Shown piece by piece: positions 35,893 to 43,792 of a stretch of DNA of 64,000 nucleotides; the stretch's first letter is position 1, and each line of letters begins with the position of its first letter. Position numbers and translations under genes: made by a program. Origin of the DNA: JAGWAJ01 sp026707615 (lineage in GTDB: Bacteria; Acidobacteriota; Vicinamibacteria; Vicinamibacterales; UBA8438); contig CBDBMW010000012.1 of the NCBI GenBank assembly GCA_965207595.1, forward strand, positions 310,001 to 374,000, read 5' to 3'. Under the pieces are notes generated by a model. The model did not search any database, was not told the DNA's origin, and saw only the letters and a list, made by a program, of their open reading frames with translations.

Positions 35893-37314
35893 CTAGTCGT
35901 TGCCATAGAAGCGCGCGATCTCCGTCAGGCGGCTCTGAATCTCCGACTCCGGCAGCCACCGTCCGCCCACCACGACGCCGGCCCGCTGCCGCAGGTTGGC
36001 GATGTCGTCGAGCGGGTTCGCCGCCAGCAGGATCAGGTCGGCGCGCCGGTCCACCGCCACCGTGCCGAATTCGTCGGCGGCGTCGAAGTACTCGGCCGGC
36101 CGGCGCGTGCCGATCTCCAGCACCTCGTACGGTGTCATGCCGACGTCGACGTAGAGTGCCATCTCGTGGTGCATCGCGAAGCCGGGCACGGAGAAGATCT
36201 GCGGCGAGTCGGTCCCGAGCGCGATCCGCGCCCCGCCATCCTGGAGGGCGGCCAGGATGCGGCGCCGGAGCGCCGCCACCCGGCGGTTCTCCTCGGGGTC
36301 GCTGCCCTCGAGCCGCGAATCGACGGCCTCGCTCCAGCGCTCGACCGTCTCCGGCGGCATGTAGCGCACCTCGGGCCGCTCCGCGCGGATGTCGGCGGAG
36401 GAGCGGTCGCCGAAGAACGCCGTCTCCCAGAGCACCATCGTCGGCACGACCCACGCGCCGGCATCCACGGTGGCCCGGACCAGCTCCGGAATCCGCCCCT
36501 CGTCGACCCGGTCGACGAGGGCACCGGCCGCCAGCAGCCCTCCGCCGTCGTCGTCCCGGGCGTCCTCGGGAACGAGGGCCTCGACGTAGTTGTCGAGGTG
36601 ATCGATCGAATCCTGGCCGGCGGCGAGCGCGTCCAGCAGCCCGACCGAGTCGGGAACGTGGCCGCCGAAGGGGATGCCGGCCTCGGAGGCGCTGGCCACC
36701 AGCGCCTCGTAGACGTCCGCGGCGAGCCCCTCGTGGGTCTTGATGAGGTCGTAGCCCTCCACCTGGTAGCCGCGCGCGAGCCGTGACGCCTCCTCCGGCG
36801 TCGTGACGCTGCGCCCGCTCATCGACACGCTGGCCAGGTAGAGCTGCGGGCCGAGCAGGAGCCCCCGCTCGATGGAGCTCCGCAGCCCGAACTGCGAAGG
36901 ATCCCCCTGCATGCCGCGCACCGTGGTCACGCCGTTCGCGACGTACAGGAACAGCAGGTTGCCGATGTCCTGGTCGCTCATGCGGGGATTCGGGAGGTGG
37001 CCGTGCATCTCGGTCAGCCCCGGCACCAGGTAGTGCCCGTCGGCTTCGACGATCTCGACGCCCTCGGCCGGCTCCACGTGCTCGGCGTTGTCGATCGACC
37101 GGATGCGTCCCTCGTCGATGACCACCGTCTGGCCTTCCATCACCCGCTCGCTGTCCATCGGCACGACGTTGACGTTGACGAACGCCAGGTCGCCCTCGAC
37201 CATGACGGGCGGCGGACCGCAGGCGCCGGCCGCCGCGGCGAGGCCGGCCACCAGCAGCGGAGGGACCGCGGGCCGGACTCGCGCGCGCGAAGGGCGACCC
37301 TGCCGGCTGGTCAT
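35893..37314 (-). CDS. Exported metal-dependent amidohydrolase (imidazolonepropionase/prolidase-like)
   Basis: 473 residues from ATG 37314. A hydrophobic N-terminal segment ends AAAAGAC, resembling a lipoprotein signal with the lipid-bearing Cys near residue 23, although the lipobox is not perfect. The amidohydrolase barrel shows EMHGHLP (first metal histidines), KTHEGL (bridging Lys), GGHVPDS, DSIDHLDNY and ALGTDSPQ (catalytic Asp). C-terminal GTRRPAEYFDAADEFGTVAVDRRADLILLAANPLDD is the usual composite-domain end. Its ATG overlaps the TGA of the MaoC gene (ATGA), so the two are translationally coupled. Substrate unknown; exported members often cleave dipeptides or cyclic amides. Confidence 0.87.
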   Translation of the reverse strand: MTSRQGRPSRARVRPAVPPLLVAGLAAAAGACGPPPVMVEGDLAFVNVNVVPMDSERVMEGQTVVIDEGRIRSIDNAEHVEPAEGVEIVEADGHYLVPGLTEMHGHLPNPRMSDQDIGNLLFLYVANGVTTVRGMQGDPSQFGLRSSIERGLLLGPQLYLASVSMSGRSVTTPEEASRLARGYQVEGYDLIKTHEGLAADVYEALVASASEAGIPFGGHVPDSVGLLDALAAGQDSIDHLDNYVEALVPEDARDDDGGGLLAAGALVDRVDEGRIPELVRATVDAGAWVVPTMVLWETAFFGDRSSADIRAERPEVRYMPPETVERWSEAVDSRLEGSDPEENRRVAALRRRILAALQDGGARIALGTDSPQIFSVPGFAMHHEMALYVDVGMTPYEVLEIGTRRPAEYFDAADEFGTVAVDRRADLILLAANPLDDIANLRQRAGVVVGGRWLPESEIQSRLTEIARFYGND

Positions 37315-37823
37315 GCGCTTGCCTCCGGCCGGGGCCGGGCACTTGCGTACTCCGGCACGTGACCCCGCTTGTAGACCATGAACGTCCGCCGGTAGGTGAT
37401 CACGACGGTGCCGTCCTGGTTGAAGCCGCGCGTCCGCACGGTGACGATGCCGACGTTGGGCCGGGACTTCGACTCGCGGGTCTCCAGCACCTCGCTCTCC
37501 GAGTAGATCGTGTCCCCCTCGAAGACCGGGGCCGGCAGCCGCACCTCGTCCCACCCGAGGTTGGCCATGACGTTGACCGAGAGATCCATCGTCGACTGGC
37601 CGGTCACCAGAGCCAGGGTGAACGTGGAGTCGACCAGCGGCTTCCCGAACTCCGTCTTCGCCGCGTACGCGGAATCGAAGTGGATCTTGTTGACGTTCTG
37701 CGACAGCAGCGTGAACCAGACGTTGTCGGCGGCCAGCACCGTCCGCCCCAGCGGATGCCGGTAGACGTCGCCGACCTCGAAGTCCTCGTATACCCGCCCG
37801 GTCCAGCCTTCCTTCACCGCCAT
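37311..37823 (-). CDS. MaoC-family acyl-CoA hydratase/dehydratase
   Basis: 170-residue hotdog-fold protein starting MAVKEGWTGRVYEDFEVGD. The R-specific hydratase-like block NVNKIHFDSAYAAKTEFGKPL contains the His of the catalytic pair; LGRTVLAADNVWFTLLSQ and VFEGDTIYSESEVLETRESKSR are typical of the mesaconyl-/itaconyl-CoA hydratase and methylmalyl-CoA dehydratase side of the family. The frame is open upstream to 37910, but ATG 37823 begins the conserved domain. It precedes the amidohydrolase in a two-gene unit. In combination with the CitE-like lyase it points to hydration of an unsaturated dicarboxyl-CoA followed by cleavage. Confidence 0.88.
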   Translation of the reverse strand: MAVKEGWTGRVYEDFEVGDVYRHPLGRTVLAADNVWFTLLSQNVNKIHFDSAYAAKTEFGKPLVDSTFTLALVTGQSTMDLSVNVMANLGWDEVRLPAPVFEGDTIYSESEVLETRESKSRPNVGIVTVRTRGFNQDGTVVITYRRTFMVYKRGHVPEYASARPRPEASA

Positions 37824-38036
37824 GCGTGCTCCCTTCGGGCTCGCGCCCGCGCGAGCCGCTCGCGGACGCCGGAACCGGGGAATTGTAGAACAGCCACAAC
37901 CTCCCGGCACGGGTCACCGGCTACCGGTTGCGATCAGTCGGTCCACCGTGGAAGGGGCGCGCGCGACGGCCCGGTCGCCTCGAAGCCACATGACGACGGG
38001 GAGGCCGCCCGATCGGCCGCCACGTGGATCTGGTGC

Positions 38037-38507
38037 TCAGGTCGCCCGCGGGCTGCTCGGGTGGATGCGGCAAACGGGCCACGGGCGCGGCGTGGTAATC
38101 AGGTCTCCACCGATCGGAAGGTCAACCAGCACTGCGAACTTGTACCCATACTGCTCTACGAGGTGGTTCAGCTTCCTCCGGTCGGGATCTCGTGACTCGG
38201 GGTTCGTGGACTTCTTCAACTCCATGACGAGGAGATTACTGCCGTCGTTCCCCCGGTGGTGCACGATCACATCGGGGTAGACGAACTGTTCGTCCCTTTC
38301 AGGATTCACCTCGATCGTCTTGGGGTCCATGCAGTGCCGGTTGTATTCGACGTCCACGTGGTACCCGGGGAAGACGGATCGCAGGTGGTCGGCCAAGCGA
38401 GCGCAGATCGTGCGCTCGTGGGCGTCGTTCTCAAGCAGGTGGAGATCTTGGTGCTCCAACGCGTTGAAGGCGCACCGCACCCGAGCCTTCACGTCGGTCC
38501 ATTCCAT
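38037..38507 (-). CDS. Small PD-(D/E)XK-type hypothetical protein
   Basis: 156 residues from ATG 38507, chosen over ATG 38522 because GGGAG sits 7 bp before it. YPDVIVHHRG (Asp79) followed by NLLVMELKKS (Glu96, Lys98) forms the D...ExK core of a restriction-endonuclease-like fold; the preceding DVEYNRHCMDPKTIEVNPE is a basic/acidic lead-in common to uncharacterised members. The protein consists of little else, so it may need a partner. It lies 70 bp after a TonB C-terminal gene at the end of a four-gene leftward cluster (protease, J-domain protein, TonB-C, this). Nuclease activity is inferred from the motif only. Confidence 0.65.
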   Translation of the reverse strand: MEWTDVKARVRCAFNALEHQDLHLLENDAHERTICARLADHLRSVFPGYHVDVEYNRHCMDPKTIEVNPERDEQFVYPDVIVHHRGNDGSNLLVMELKKSTNPESRDPDRRKLNHLVEQYGYKFAVLVDLPIGGDLITTPRPWPVCRIHPSSPRAT

Positions 38508-38577
38508 GCGTGACTCCCGCATCCGTGGGGCGCCACCGTGCCGCCTCTGGCACTTACTCTGGCGAGTCCTACCTCGC

Positions 38578-38943
38578 TCACCGTAACGAGAAGTTCACCG
38601 TCACCGTCATGATCACGGGAACCGGCACGCCGTTCAGCAGAGTCGGCGTGTACTGCCACTGGCGCACGGCGGCAACGGCCGCCTCGTCGAGCAACCGCAC
38701 CGAGCGCAGCACGTTGACATCGGTCACCGTCCCGGTCAGTCCAATGGTCGCCTCGAGTATCACGACGCCCTCGACCCGCGCCGCGCGGGCCACCTCGGGA
38801 TACACGGGCGATACGTCGCGCGTCTTGGTCGGCGGGCTGATGTTGCCGCCGACGCGGACCGGCTCGGGAACCGCGGCACCGGCGGCTGATTCGGCGGCTC
38901 TGGACGGCAGACCTCGTCGTTGGTTCTGGCGCCAACCTACCAC
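38578..38943 (-). CDS. TonB C-terminal-domain protein, soluble and short
   Basis: About 121 residues. The sequence VRVGGNISPPTKTRDVSPVYP...VEGVVILEATIGLTG...AVRQWQYTPTLLNG ending VTVNFSLR is the acidobacterial-type TonB_C domain. No transmembrane anchor or Pro-rich spacer precedes it. I start at GTG 38943, one base after the TGA of the upstream gene and with GAGG just before it; the frame stays open to 39150 inside that gene in a non-family sequence. TonB_C domains normally contact outer-membrane receptors from the periplasm; without export signal its location is unclear. It may be a 3' fragment of a longer tonB-like gene captured in this cluster. Confidence 0.7.
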   Translation of the reverse strand: MVGWRQNQRRGLPSRAAESAAGAAVPEPVRVGGNISPPTKTRDVSPVYPEVARAARVEGVVILEATIGLTGTVTDVNVLRSVRLLDEAAVAAVRQWQYTPTLLNGVPVPVIMTVTVNFSLR

Positions 38944-38944
38944 C

Positions 38945-40381
38945 TCAACCTCGCGCCCCTCGCTCCGCACGCGCGCTGACGGCTGCAACGACGACCGCGC
39001 GCCTCGACGTCCCAGTTCCTTGGACTTGGCGTTGGTGTGGTCGCTCGTTGAGCGCATCTGCCAGCTCGCGGAGCTGGACGTGCTCCGGGTGCCGCTCGAG
39101 CGCTCCGGCGAGCCACGCGCGCGCTTCATCGTGGCGCTCGAGGCGGACAAGCGCGGCAGCGCCCTCGAACCAGGAAGCCGCGTCGGAAGGGTCGAGACTC
39201 ACCGCGCGTCGCCAGTGAGGCACGGACGCCTCCAAGTCCCCCAGGTTGCGGAGCATCTCGGCCTGTCCGACGTGCGACTCGACCCGACTGGGGTCAACAA
39301 CCGCCGCGGCGGCGAAGTGGGTTAGCGCGTCACGATAGCGTCGCTGCTGGGCGCGCAGGATGCCAAGGCTGAGATGGGCAAGGGCATGTCGCGGGGTCCG
39401 GCGAAGGGTCTCCTCAAACTCGGCGACGGCCGCATCGGTATCGCCCATCCAGTAGAGGGAAATGCCGAGCGCATGCCGCAGTGCCGGGTTGCCCGGGTGG
39501 AGTGCGAGCCCGCGGCGGAACAGGTCGGCTGCGGTTGTGAAGTCCTCCGCCTCCAGCGCGAGGCGGCCGCGCTCATAGTACATGGATGCGTTCGCTTGGA
39601 GGCGATCGCGATCCGGCTCTGTGGCCTCAGAGGCAGGTTCCTCCCCGCTCCACCGCACAGCGGGACCGCGAACTACGTCTCGCCCGATAAAGTACGCAGC
39701 GAGCGCCACGCCGACGACTGCGATCACCACATACGCGCGGACCAAGACAGGCCACCACCCTGATGTGCCTCGTTCGCGCTCTCGTCGCTCGGCCTCTTCC
39801 TCCGCCCGACGAGCCCGCTCGGCCTGCTCCTGCTGGCCACGTTCCCAGCGGTCCCGCGCCGCTTGGGCTTGCTCCTGCTCCCAGCGGTCCTGTTCCCGCG
39901 CAGCCTGCTCCCGACCAGCCCGCTCGGCCTGCTCCTGCTGGCCACGTTCCCAGCGGTCCCGCGCCGCCTGGGCTTGCTCCTGCTCCCAGCGTTCTCGTTC
40001 TCGTCGTTCGGCCTGCTCTTGCTCCCGGCGCACTCGCTCAGCCCGTTCTCGACGCTCACGTTCCGCCCGTTCCCGTGCCGCCTGCTCCCGCTCCCGGCGC
40101 TCGCGCTCATCTCGCTCCGCTTGCTCCTGCTCCCGGCGAGCCCGTTCAGCCCGCTCTCGACGCTCCCGCTCGCTGCGCTCTTCCCGTTCAGCCTGCTCCC
40201 GGCGCAGCGTCTCGTACGCCTTCTGAACCGCCTTGAAGATCCACTCGGCAGTCTTGTCTCCGGGGTTCTTGTCGGGATGGTGCTTCAACGCCAAGCGGCG
40301 GTGCGCCGCCCGGATCTCGTCGTACGTCGCTCCCGGCTCGAGGCCGAGGACTTCGTACGGATCGACGTCCGGCCGTTCCAT
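38945..40381 (-). CDS. J-domain membrane protein with charged coiled region and TPR repeats
   Basis: 478 residues. J domain 1-62 with intact HPD at 35-37 (HHPDKNP), so it can stimulate a DnaK. Residues ~60-205 are an Arg/Glu/Gln-rich low-complexity helix with two near-identical 35-residue units (WEQEQAQAARDRWERGQQEQ), predicted as a long coiled or single alpha-helix. A single transmembrane helix spans ~209-233. The C-terminal part holds several TPR repeats (MYYERGRLALEAEDFTTAADLF; HALGISLYWMGDTDAAVAEF). The topology puts J domain and TPRs on opposite sides of the membrane. Starts 7 bp after the upstream protease stop, and its stop nearly overlaps the TonB-C gene, so all are co-expressed. Confidence 0.85.
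   Translation of the reverse strand: MERPDVDPYEVLGLEPGATYDEIRAAHRRLALKHHPDKNPGDKTAEWIFKAVQKAYETLRREQAEREERSERERRERAERARREQEQAERDERERREREQAARERAERERRERAERVRREQEQAERRERERWEQEQAQAARDRWERGQQEQAERAGREQAAREQDRWEQEQAQAARDRWERGQQEQAERARRAEEEAERRERERGTSGWWPVLVRAYVVIAVVGVALAAYFIGRDVVRGPAVRWSGEEPASEATEPDRDRLQANASMYYERGRLALEAEDFTTAADLFRRGLALHPGNPALRHALGISLYWMGDTDAAVAEFEETLRRTPRHALAHLSLGILRAQQRRYRDALTHFAAAAVVDPSRVESHVGQAEMLRNLGDLEASVPHWRRAVSLDPSDAASWFEGAAALVRLERHDEARAWLAGALERHPEHVQLRELADALNERPHQRQVQGTGTSRRAVVVAAVSARAERGARG
39812..39997 (-). repeat. 105-bp-period internal repeat within the J-domain gene
   Basis: Two nearly identical DNA segments (about 39812-39892 and 39917-39997) spaced exactly 105 bp encode the repeated WEQEQAQAARDRWERGQQEQ units. 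The period keeps the reading frame, and copy number is likely to vary between strains. Confidence 0.8.
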
Positions 40382-40387
40382 TCCGTC

Positions 40388-40801
40388 CTACTTCAGCTTC
40401 AGCAGCGGATAGTCAGGGAACCGCGGCGTGAGGGTGCGGTTCGCACAGTCGGCGATCAGATCGAGGGCTTCGAGCACGATCTGGCCGATCAGGGGTTCGC
40501 TCAGGGGGGGACCGACGACGCAATCCGTGCTCATGGATCGGTTGCCGATCTGAACGGTCACCGGGCCCGCGAGCGGTCGTTCCTCCCGCCGCTCGTCCGC
40601 GTACGTCACGACGACCGTGCGTTGCGTCTCCAGGCCCAGGCGCTCGACGACGTTCTGCGGAAGCACGAGCATGACCGCGCCCGTGTCAACGACGGCATCT
40701 ACGGTCGAGTGGCGGACGTCGGACTCCTGGCCGTAGCCGCGCTCGACGACGGCGCGGTCGCCGGGATTCTCCAACGCTACCTGGGCGACGATCTCCCCCA
40801 T
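40388..40801 (-). CDS. Retropepsin-like (clan AA) aspartyl protease, copy 1
   Basis: 137 residues from ATG 40801, which has GAGGAG 9 bp upstream. The active-site motif VDTGAVMLVLPQNVVERLGL (D-T-G-A) and the later LIGQIVLEALDLIADC (the hydrophobic-hydrophobic-G block) define the bacterial retroviral-protease-like family, which works as a dimer. Function of these stand-alone bacterial proteins is unknown. Immediately upstream of the J-domain gene (6-bp gap). A diverged inverted copy lies at 41430-41873. First gene of the leftward cluster. Confidence 0.85.
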   Translation of the reverse strand: MGEIVAQVALENPGDRAVVERGYGQESDVRHSTVDAVVDTGAVMLVLPQNVVERLGLETQRTVVVTYADERREERPLAGPVTVQIGNRSMSTDCVVGPPLSEPLIGQIVLEALDLIADCANRTLTPRFPDYPLLKLK

Positions 40802-40866
40802 GGGACCAGTCTCCTCGATTGCCGACCGTCCGGGCACCATACCACGCACGTGCCCGCGCGAGGGGA

Positions 40867-41027
40867 CGCGCCCCGGCCCGGTGCCGGCGTTGCCGGCCCG
40901 GCGCGAGCATTCGTACCGTTCCCGCCCGATCGTGGGCAGGCATCGACCGGTCTCCCTTGGTCTCGTGGCGCGGGTGCCGGTGCGGCGCTCCCCTCAGGAT
41001 GGGAAGATGTAGTCGAACTGGAGCTCG
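40867..41027. repeat. 162-bp direct repeat, copy A
   Basis: About 161 bp is repeated in direct orientation at 42597-42758 with roughly 90% identity by eye; identical runs include CGTGGGCAGGCATCGACCGG and TCTCCCTTGGTCTCGTGG. Its right end codes on the minus strand for the last residues of a Uma2 protein; the rest is downstream non-coding sequence. Confidence 0.85.
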
Positions 41028-41400
41028 AGGCCGGCGAGCAGCGGCGAGCGAAGCGTCTGTTCGCGGCCGAAGGTGAGGGTGGGTGCCGGCACGCCCGCGC
41101 TGGCAATGGATCGAGACGGTCTCGGCTGTCGGATCGACCAGCCTGTACTCGGTCACGCCGTACCTGCCGTAGAGTTCCCGCTTGCCCCCCCGGTCCCTGT
41201 CCGCGGTCGTCGGAGACAGGATCTCGATCATGAGGCCGGGCGCACCCCGCACGTTCTCGCCGCCGCTCAGCAGATGTCTGCGTTCGCGGGAGATGAACAG
41301 CAGGTCCGGCTGCACGACGTCGGTGTCGGACAGAACCACGTCGCAGGGGGCAGACAACAGCTCCCGCAGTTCACGCCGCTCGGCGCGCGACGGTAGCAGG
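40994..41400 (-). pseudogene. Uma2-family endonuclease-like gene, 5'-truncated and frameshifted
   Basis: Reading left from ~41400, AERRELRELLSAPCDVVLSD is followed by TDVVQPDLLFISRERR, VRGAPGLMIEILSPTTADRD and KRELYGRYGVTEYRLVDP, a clear Uma2 core (PD-(D/E)XK fold). The first ~60 residues of the family are missing: similarity ends where the inverted protease gene begins. After VSIHCQRGRA the family sequence continues in another frame (PTLTFGREQTLRSPLL and GLELQFDYIFPS, stop at 40994), so a frameshift lies near 41085. Non-functional as it stands. Confidence 0.75.
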
Positions 41401-41413
41401 TGGGCGGGGGTAG

Positions 41414-41419
41414 TAGGAT
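41414..41419 (+). promoter_or_regulatory. -10-like element of the second retropepsin-like gene
   Basis: TAGGAT ends 10 bp before ATG 41430, with no Shine-Dalgarno sequence in between. Confidence 0.3.
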
Positions 41420-41429
41420 CGAGCCGCTG

Positions 41430-41873
41430 ATGGGAGAGATTCACGCTGACGTCATTCTGGAGAACGCAGGGGACCGCGAGTACTTCCGCCGCGGCGACCG
41501 CGCCGAGGCCGACATCCGACGCGCGACCGTCGACGGCATCGTCGACACGGGCGCCGTAACGCTCGTGCTCCCGCAGAACCTGGTCGAGCGCCTGGGGCTC
41601 GAGACGCAGGGAACCGCGTTCGTCACCTACGTAGACGAACGCCGCGAGGAACGCCCCCTAGCAGGCCCGGTGGGGGTGCAGATCGGCAACCGCTCGATGA
41701 CGATGGAGTGCGTCGTTGGACCCCCGCTGAGCGAGGTCCTCATCGGCCAGGTCGTGCTCGAAAGACTCGACCTGATCGCGGACTGCACGATGCGGACTCT
41801 GACGCCGCGCTACGAGGACTACCCGCTGCTGAAGCTGAAGGCACTCGGGACAAGTCGCCGATTCGGTCCATGA
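41430..41873 (+). CDS. Retropepsin-like (clan AA) aspartyl protease, copy 2
   Basis: 147 residues starting MGEIHADVILENAGDREYF. Closely similar to the protein encoded on the opposite strand at 40388-40801: both share GIVDTGAVTLVLPQNLVERL (DTGA active site), DERREERPLAGPV, VQIGNRSM, CVVGPPLSE and DYPLLKLK. The two genes diverge from a centre occupied by the broken Uma2 gene, forming an inverted paralogue pair. This copy has ten extra C-terminal residues (ALGTSRRFGP) and no associated J-domain gene. Role unknown. Confidence 0.85.
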   Translation: MGEIHADVILENAGDREYFRRGDRAEADIRRATVDGIVDTGAVTLVLPQNLVERLGLETQGTAFVTYVDERREERPLAGPVGVQIGNRSMTMECVVGPPLSEVLIGQVVLERLDLIADCTMRTLTPRYEDYPLLKLKALGTSRRFGP

Positions 41874-42006
41874 CAAGCCTGATGCGTCGAGTTCAACCAC
41901 GCCGTCGAGGCGCCTCGGCTGGACGGCCGGCGACGGAACCGCGACGGGGAGCGGCGCCAAGCGGGGGCCCACGGTGACGGTTCCGCGCTACGATGGAGGA
42001 GCCGTC

Positions 42007-42576
42007 ATGAGGGCCGCCGGGTCCGAGGTCTCCGTCCGCCACTACCGCCTGAGCCGGGTCGAGTACGACCGTGCCGTGGAGGCCGGCGCGTTCGAGCCCG
42101 ACGCCAGGCTGGAACTCGTCGACGGAGAGCTGAGCGCCATGACACCCGAGGGAGTCAGCCACACGGTCGGCGTGGACCTCGTCGCCGACTGCCTGCGGCG
42201 GGTCTTCGGCCCCGGCTTCTACGTGCGGATACAGCACCCGCTGGCGGCCGACGACTACTCGGAACCCGAACCGGACGTGGCCGTCGTGACGGGCGCGATC
42301 CGCGACTACGACAGGGGCCATCCCACGTCGGCGGTGCTGGTCGTCGAGGTCTCGAACGAATCACTGCGGTACGACCGGACGGTCAAGCGGCGCCTGTACG
42401 CGCGCTCCGGGATTCCCGAGTACTGGATCCTCGCCCTCCCCGAGCACCGTCTCGAGGTCTACCGCGATCCGGCTGGAGACGTCTACCGGAGCGTCACCAA
42501 CCATGCATCCGGGGACAAGGTCGCGCCGCTGGCTCGCCCCGACACACCGATCGCAGTCGACGATCTGCTTCCCTGA
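42007..42576 (+). CDS. Uma2-family endonuclease-like protein, intact
   Basis: 189 residues from ATG 42007 (MRAAGSEVSVRHYRLSRVEY) with GGAGGAG upstream. Uma2/DUF820 features: FEPDARLELVDGEL, SEPEPDVAVVTG (the PD motif Asp), SAVLVVEVSNESLRYDR (ExS in place of ExK) and KRRLYARSGIPEYWILALPEHRLEVYRDP. The fold is PD-(D/E)XK; nuclease activity has rarely been shown, and the family multiplies in Cyanobacteria, Planctomycetes and Acidobacteria. This copy is full length, unlike the broken one at 40994-41400, and belongs to a different subgroup. Same direction as the second protease gene (133-bp gap). Confidence 0.87.
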   Translation: MRAAGSEVSVRHYRLSRVEYDRAVEAGAFEPDARLELVDGELSAMTPEGVSHTVGVDLVADCLRRVFGPGFYVRIQHPLAADDYSEPEPDVAVVTGAIRDYDRGHPTSAVLVVEVSNESLRYDRTVKRRLYARSGIPEYWILALPEHRLEVYRDPAGDVYRSVTNHASGDKVAPLARPDTPIAVDDLLP

Positions 42577-42596
42577 CTCCCGGAGTCAGCACAGCT

Positions 42597-42758
42597 CGCG
42601 CCCCGGCCCGGCGCCGGCGTTGCCGGCCCGGCGGGAGCATTCGTACCGTTCCCGCCCGATCGTGGGCAGGCATCGACCGGTCTCCCTTGGTCTCGTGGGC
42701 GCGGGACCGGTACGGCGCTCACCCTCAGGACGAGAAGATGTCGTCGAGCTGGAGCTCG
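42597..42758. repeat. 162-bp direct repeat, copy B
   Basis: Second copy of the repeat at 40867-41027, offset about 1730 bp. Its right end (42725 onward on the minus strand) codes RELQLDDIFSS and a stop, the last residues of a Uma2 protein whose remainder is absent. Confidence 0.85.
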
Positions 42759-42821
42759 CGACCCTCCCGTTCCGCCCGGCACCCGACTCGCCACGTGACG
42801 TCGGGGCCCAACGGCACTCGT

Positions 42822-43610
42822 TCATGAGGGTCCGTCGGGCATCTCGATTATCGCCACCGTCGCGTTGTCCTGCGTCGGAACGGCGCGGGCGGCGACCGCG
42901 GCCAGGAGCGCGTCCGTCACCGCTTGCGGCCCGTCGCCGCAGCGGTCCGAGATGATCGAAGCGGTTTCCTCGACGTTCAGCGTGTTCAGGCCGTCGGTCG
43001 CGGCGACGATCAGATCGCCCGGCAGCAGCAGCTCGGGCATCGGCGACGCGTCCACTTTCCTGATTGCGAATCCGACCAGGGCGGAGCGGAGCTCGTTCGG
43101 GTTCAGCCCGCTGGCCGCCGCCGGATCGCTCTCGCGCAGGGCTTCGATGATCGGCGCCATGGAGTGATCTTCGTTGAGGCGCTTCAGGCGCCCGCCACGA
43201 TAGAGGTACAGCGGAGAATCGCCGACGCTGATCCACTCGAGTCCGTCCGTGGTCGCCGCCGCCGCCACCAGCGTGGCGCCCATGCCGTCGAGCGAGAGGT
43301 TCTTGCTGACGGCGTCGTCGATGGCCCGGTTGGCGGCGTCGAGCGCGGCGCGCAGCCGACCGGCGGGGGCGCCGTCGGGGCCGTACGCCTCGATGAACGC
43401 ACGCACCGCCAGTCTGCTCGCCATCTCGCCGCCGACGTGGCCGCCCATCCCGTCCGCCACGATCACCACCGGGTGCCGGCCGGCAGGGTCGAGCGTGGTC
43501 CCGTCGATGAAGCCGTACCCGTCCTCCTGGACCTTTCGCGCGCCGAGGAGCTGCCCGCCGGCGCGGCGCAGAGGCCCCGATCCGGTCGCCCTGGGTGTCG
43601 ACTCGCTCAT
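42822..43610 (-). CDS. PP2C-family Ser/Thr protein phosphatase
   Basis: 262 residues, single catalytic domain, no membrane segment. PPM motifs: KVQEDGYGF (first Asp), VVIVADGMGGHVGGEMAS (metal-binding DGMGGH), LDGMGATLVAAAAT, WISVGDSPLYLYRGG, DLIVAATDGLNTL and AVPTQDNATVAIIE (last Asp-Asn). All manganese ligands are present, so it should be active. Bacterial PP2C enzymes usually reverse Hanks-type kinases; the only kinase in the window is at 46401-47510, 2.8 kb away across an unrelated operon. Stands alone, downstream of a HEPN remnant. Confidence 0.92.
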   Translation of the reverse strand: MSESTPRATGSGPLRRAGGQLLGARKVQEDGYGFIDGTTLDPAGRHPVVIVADGMGGHVGGEMASRLAVRAFIEAYGPDGAPAGRLRAALDAANRAIDDAVSKNLSLDGMGATLVAAAATTDGLEWISVGDSPLYLYRGGRLKRLNEDHSMAPIIEALRESDPAAASGLNPNELRSALVGFAIRKVDASPMPELLLPGDLIVAATDGLNTLNVEETASIISDRCGDGPQAVTDALLAAVAARAVPTQDNATVAIIEMPDGPS

Positions 43611-43792
43611 CGCGCATCACCCGGTCATCGCGTAGCCGAGGTCGAGCCGCCCGCCGCCCCCGGCCGGCGTCGCGGCACCACCGTCCTCTCGCGCGCAACG
43701 CCGGCACGCGTCAGCAGGTCGACCCCCGACGTCATCGCCCGGTGCCAGGAGCGGTGCTCGCGCCGCAGGCGTTCGAGCCGCGCGCCGCGCGC

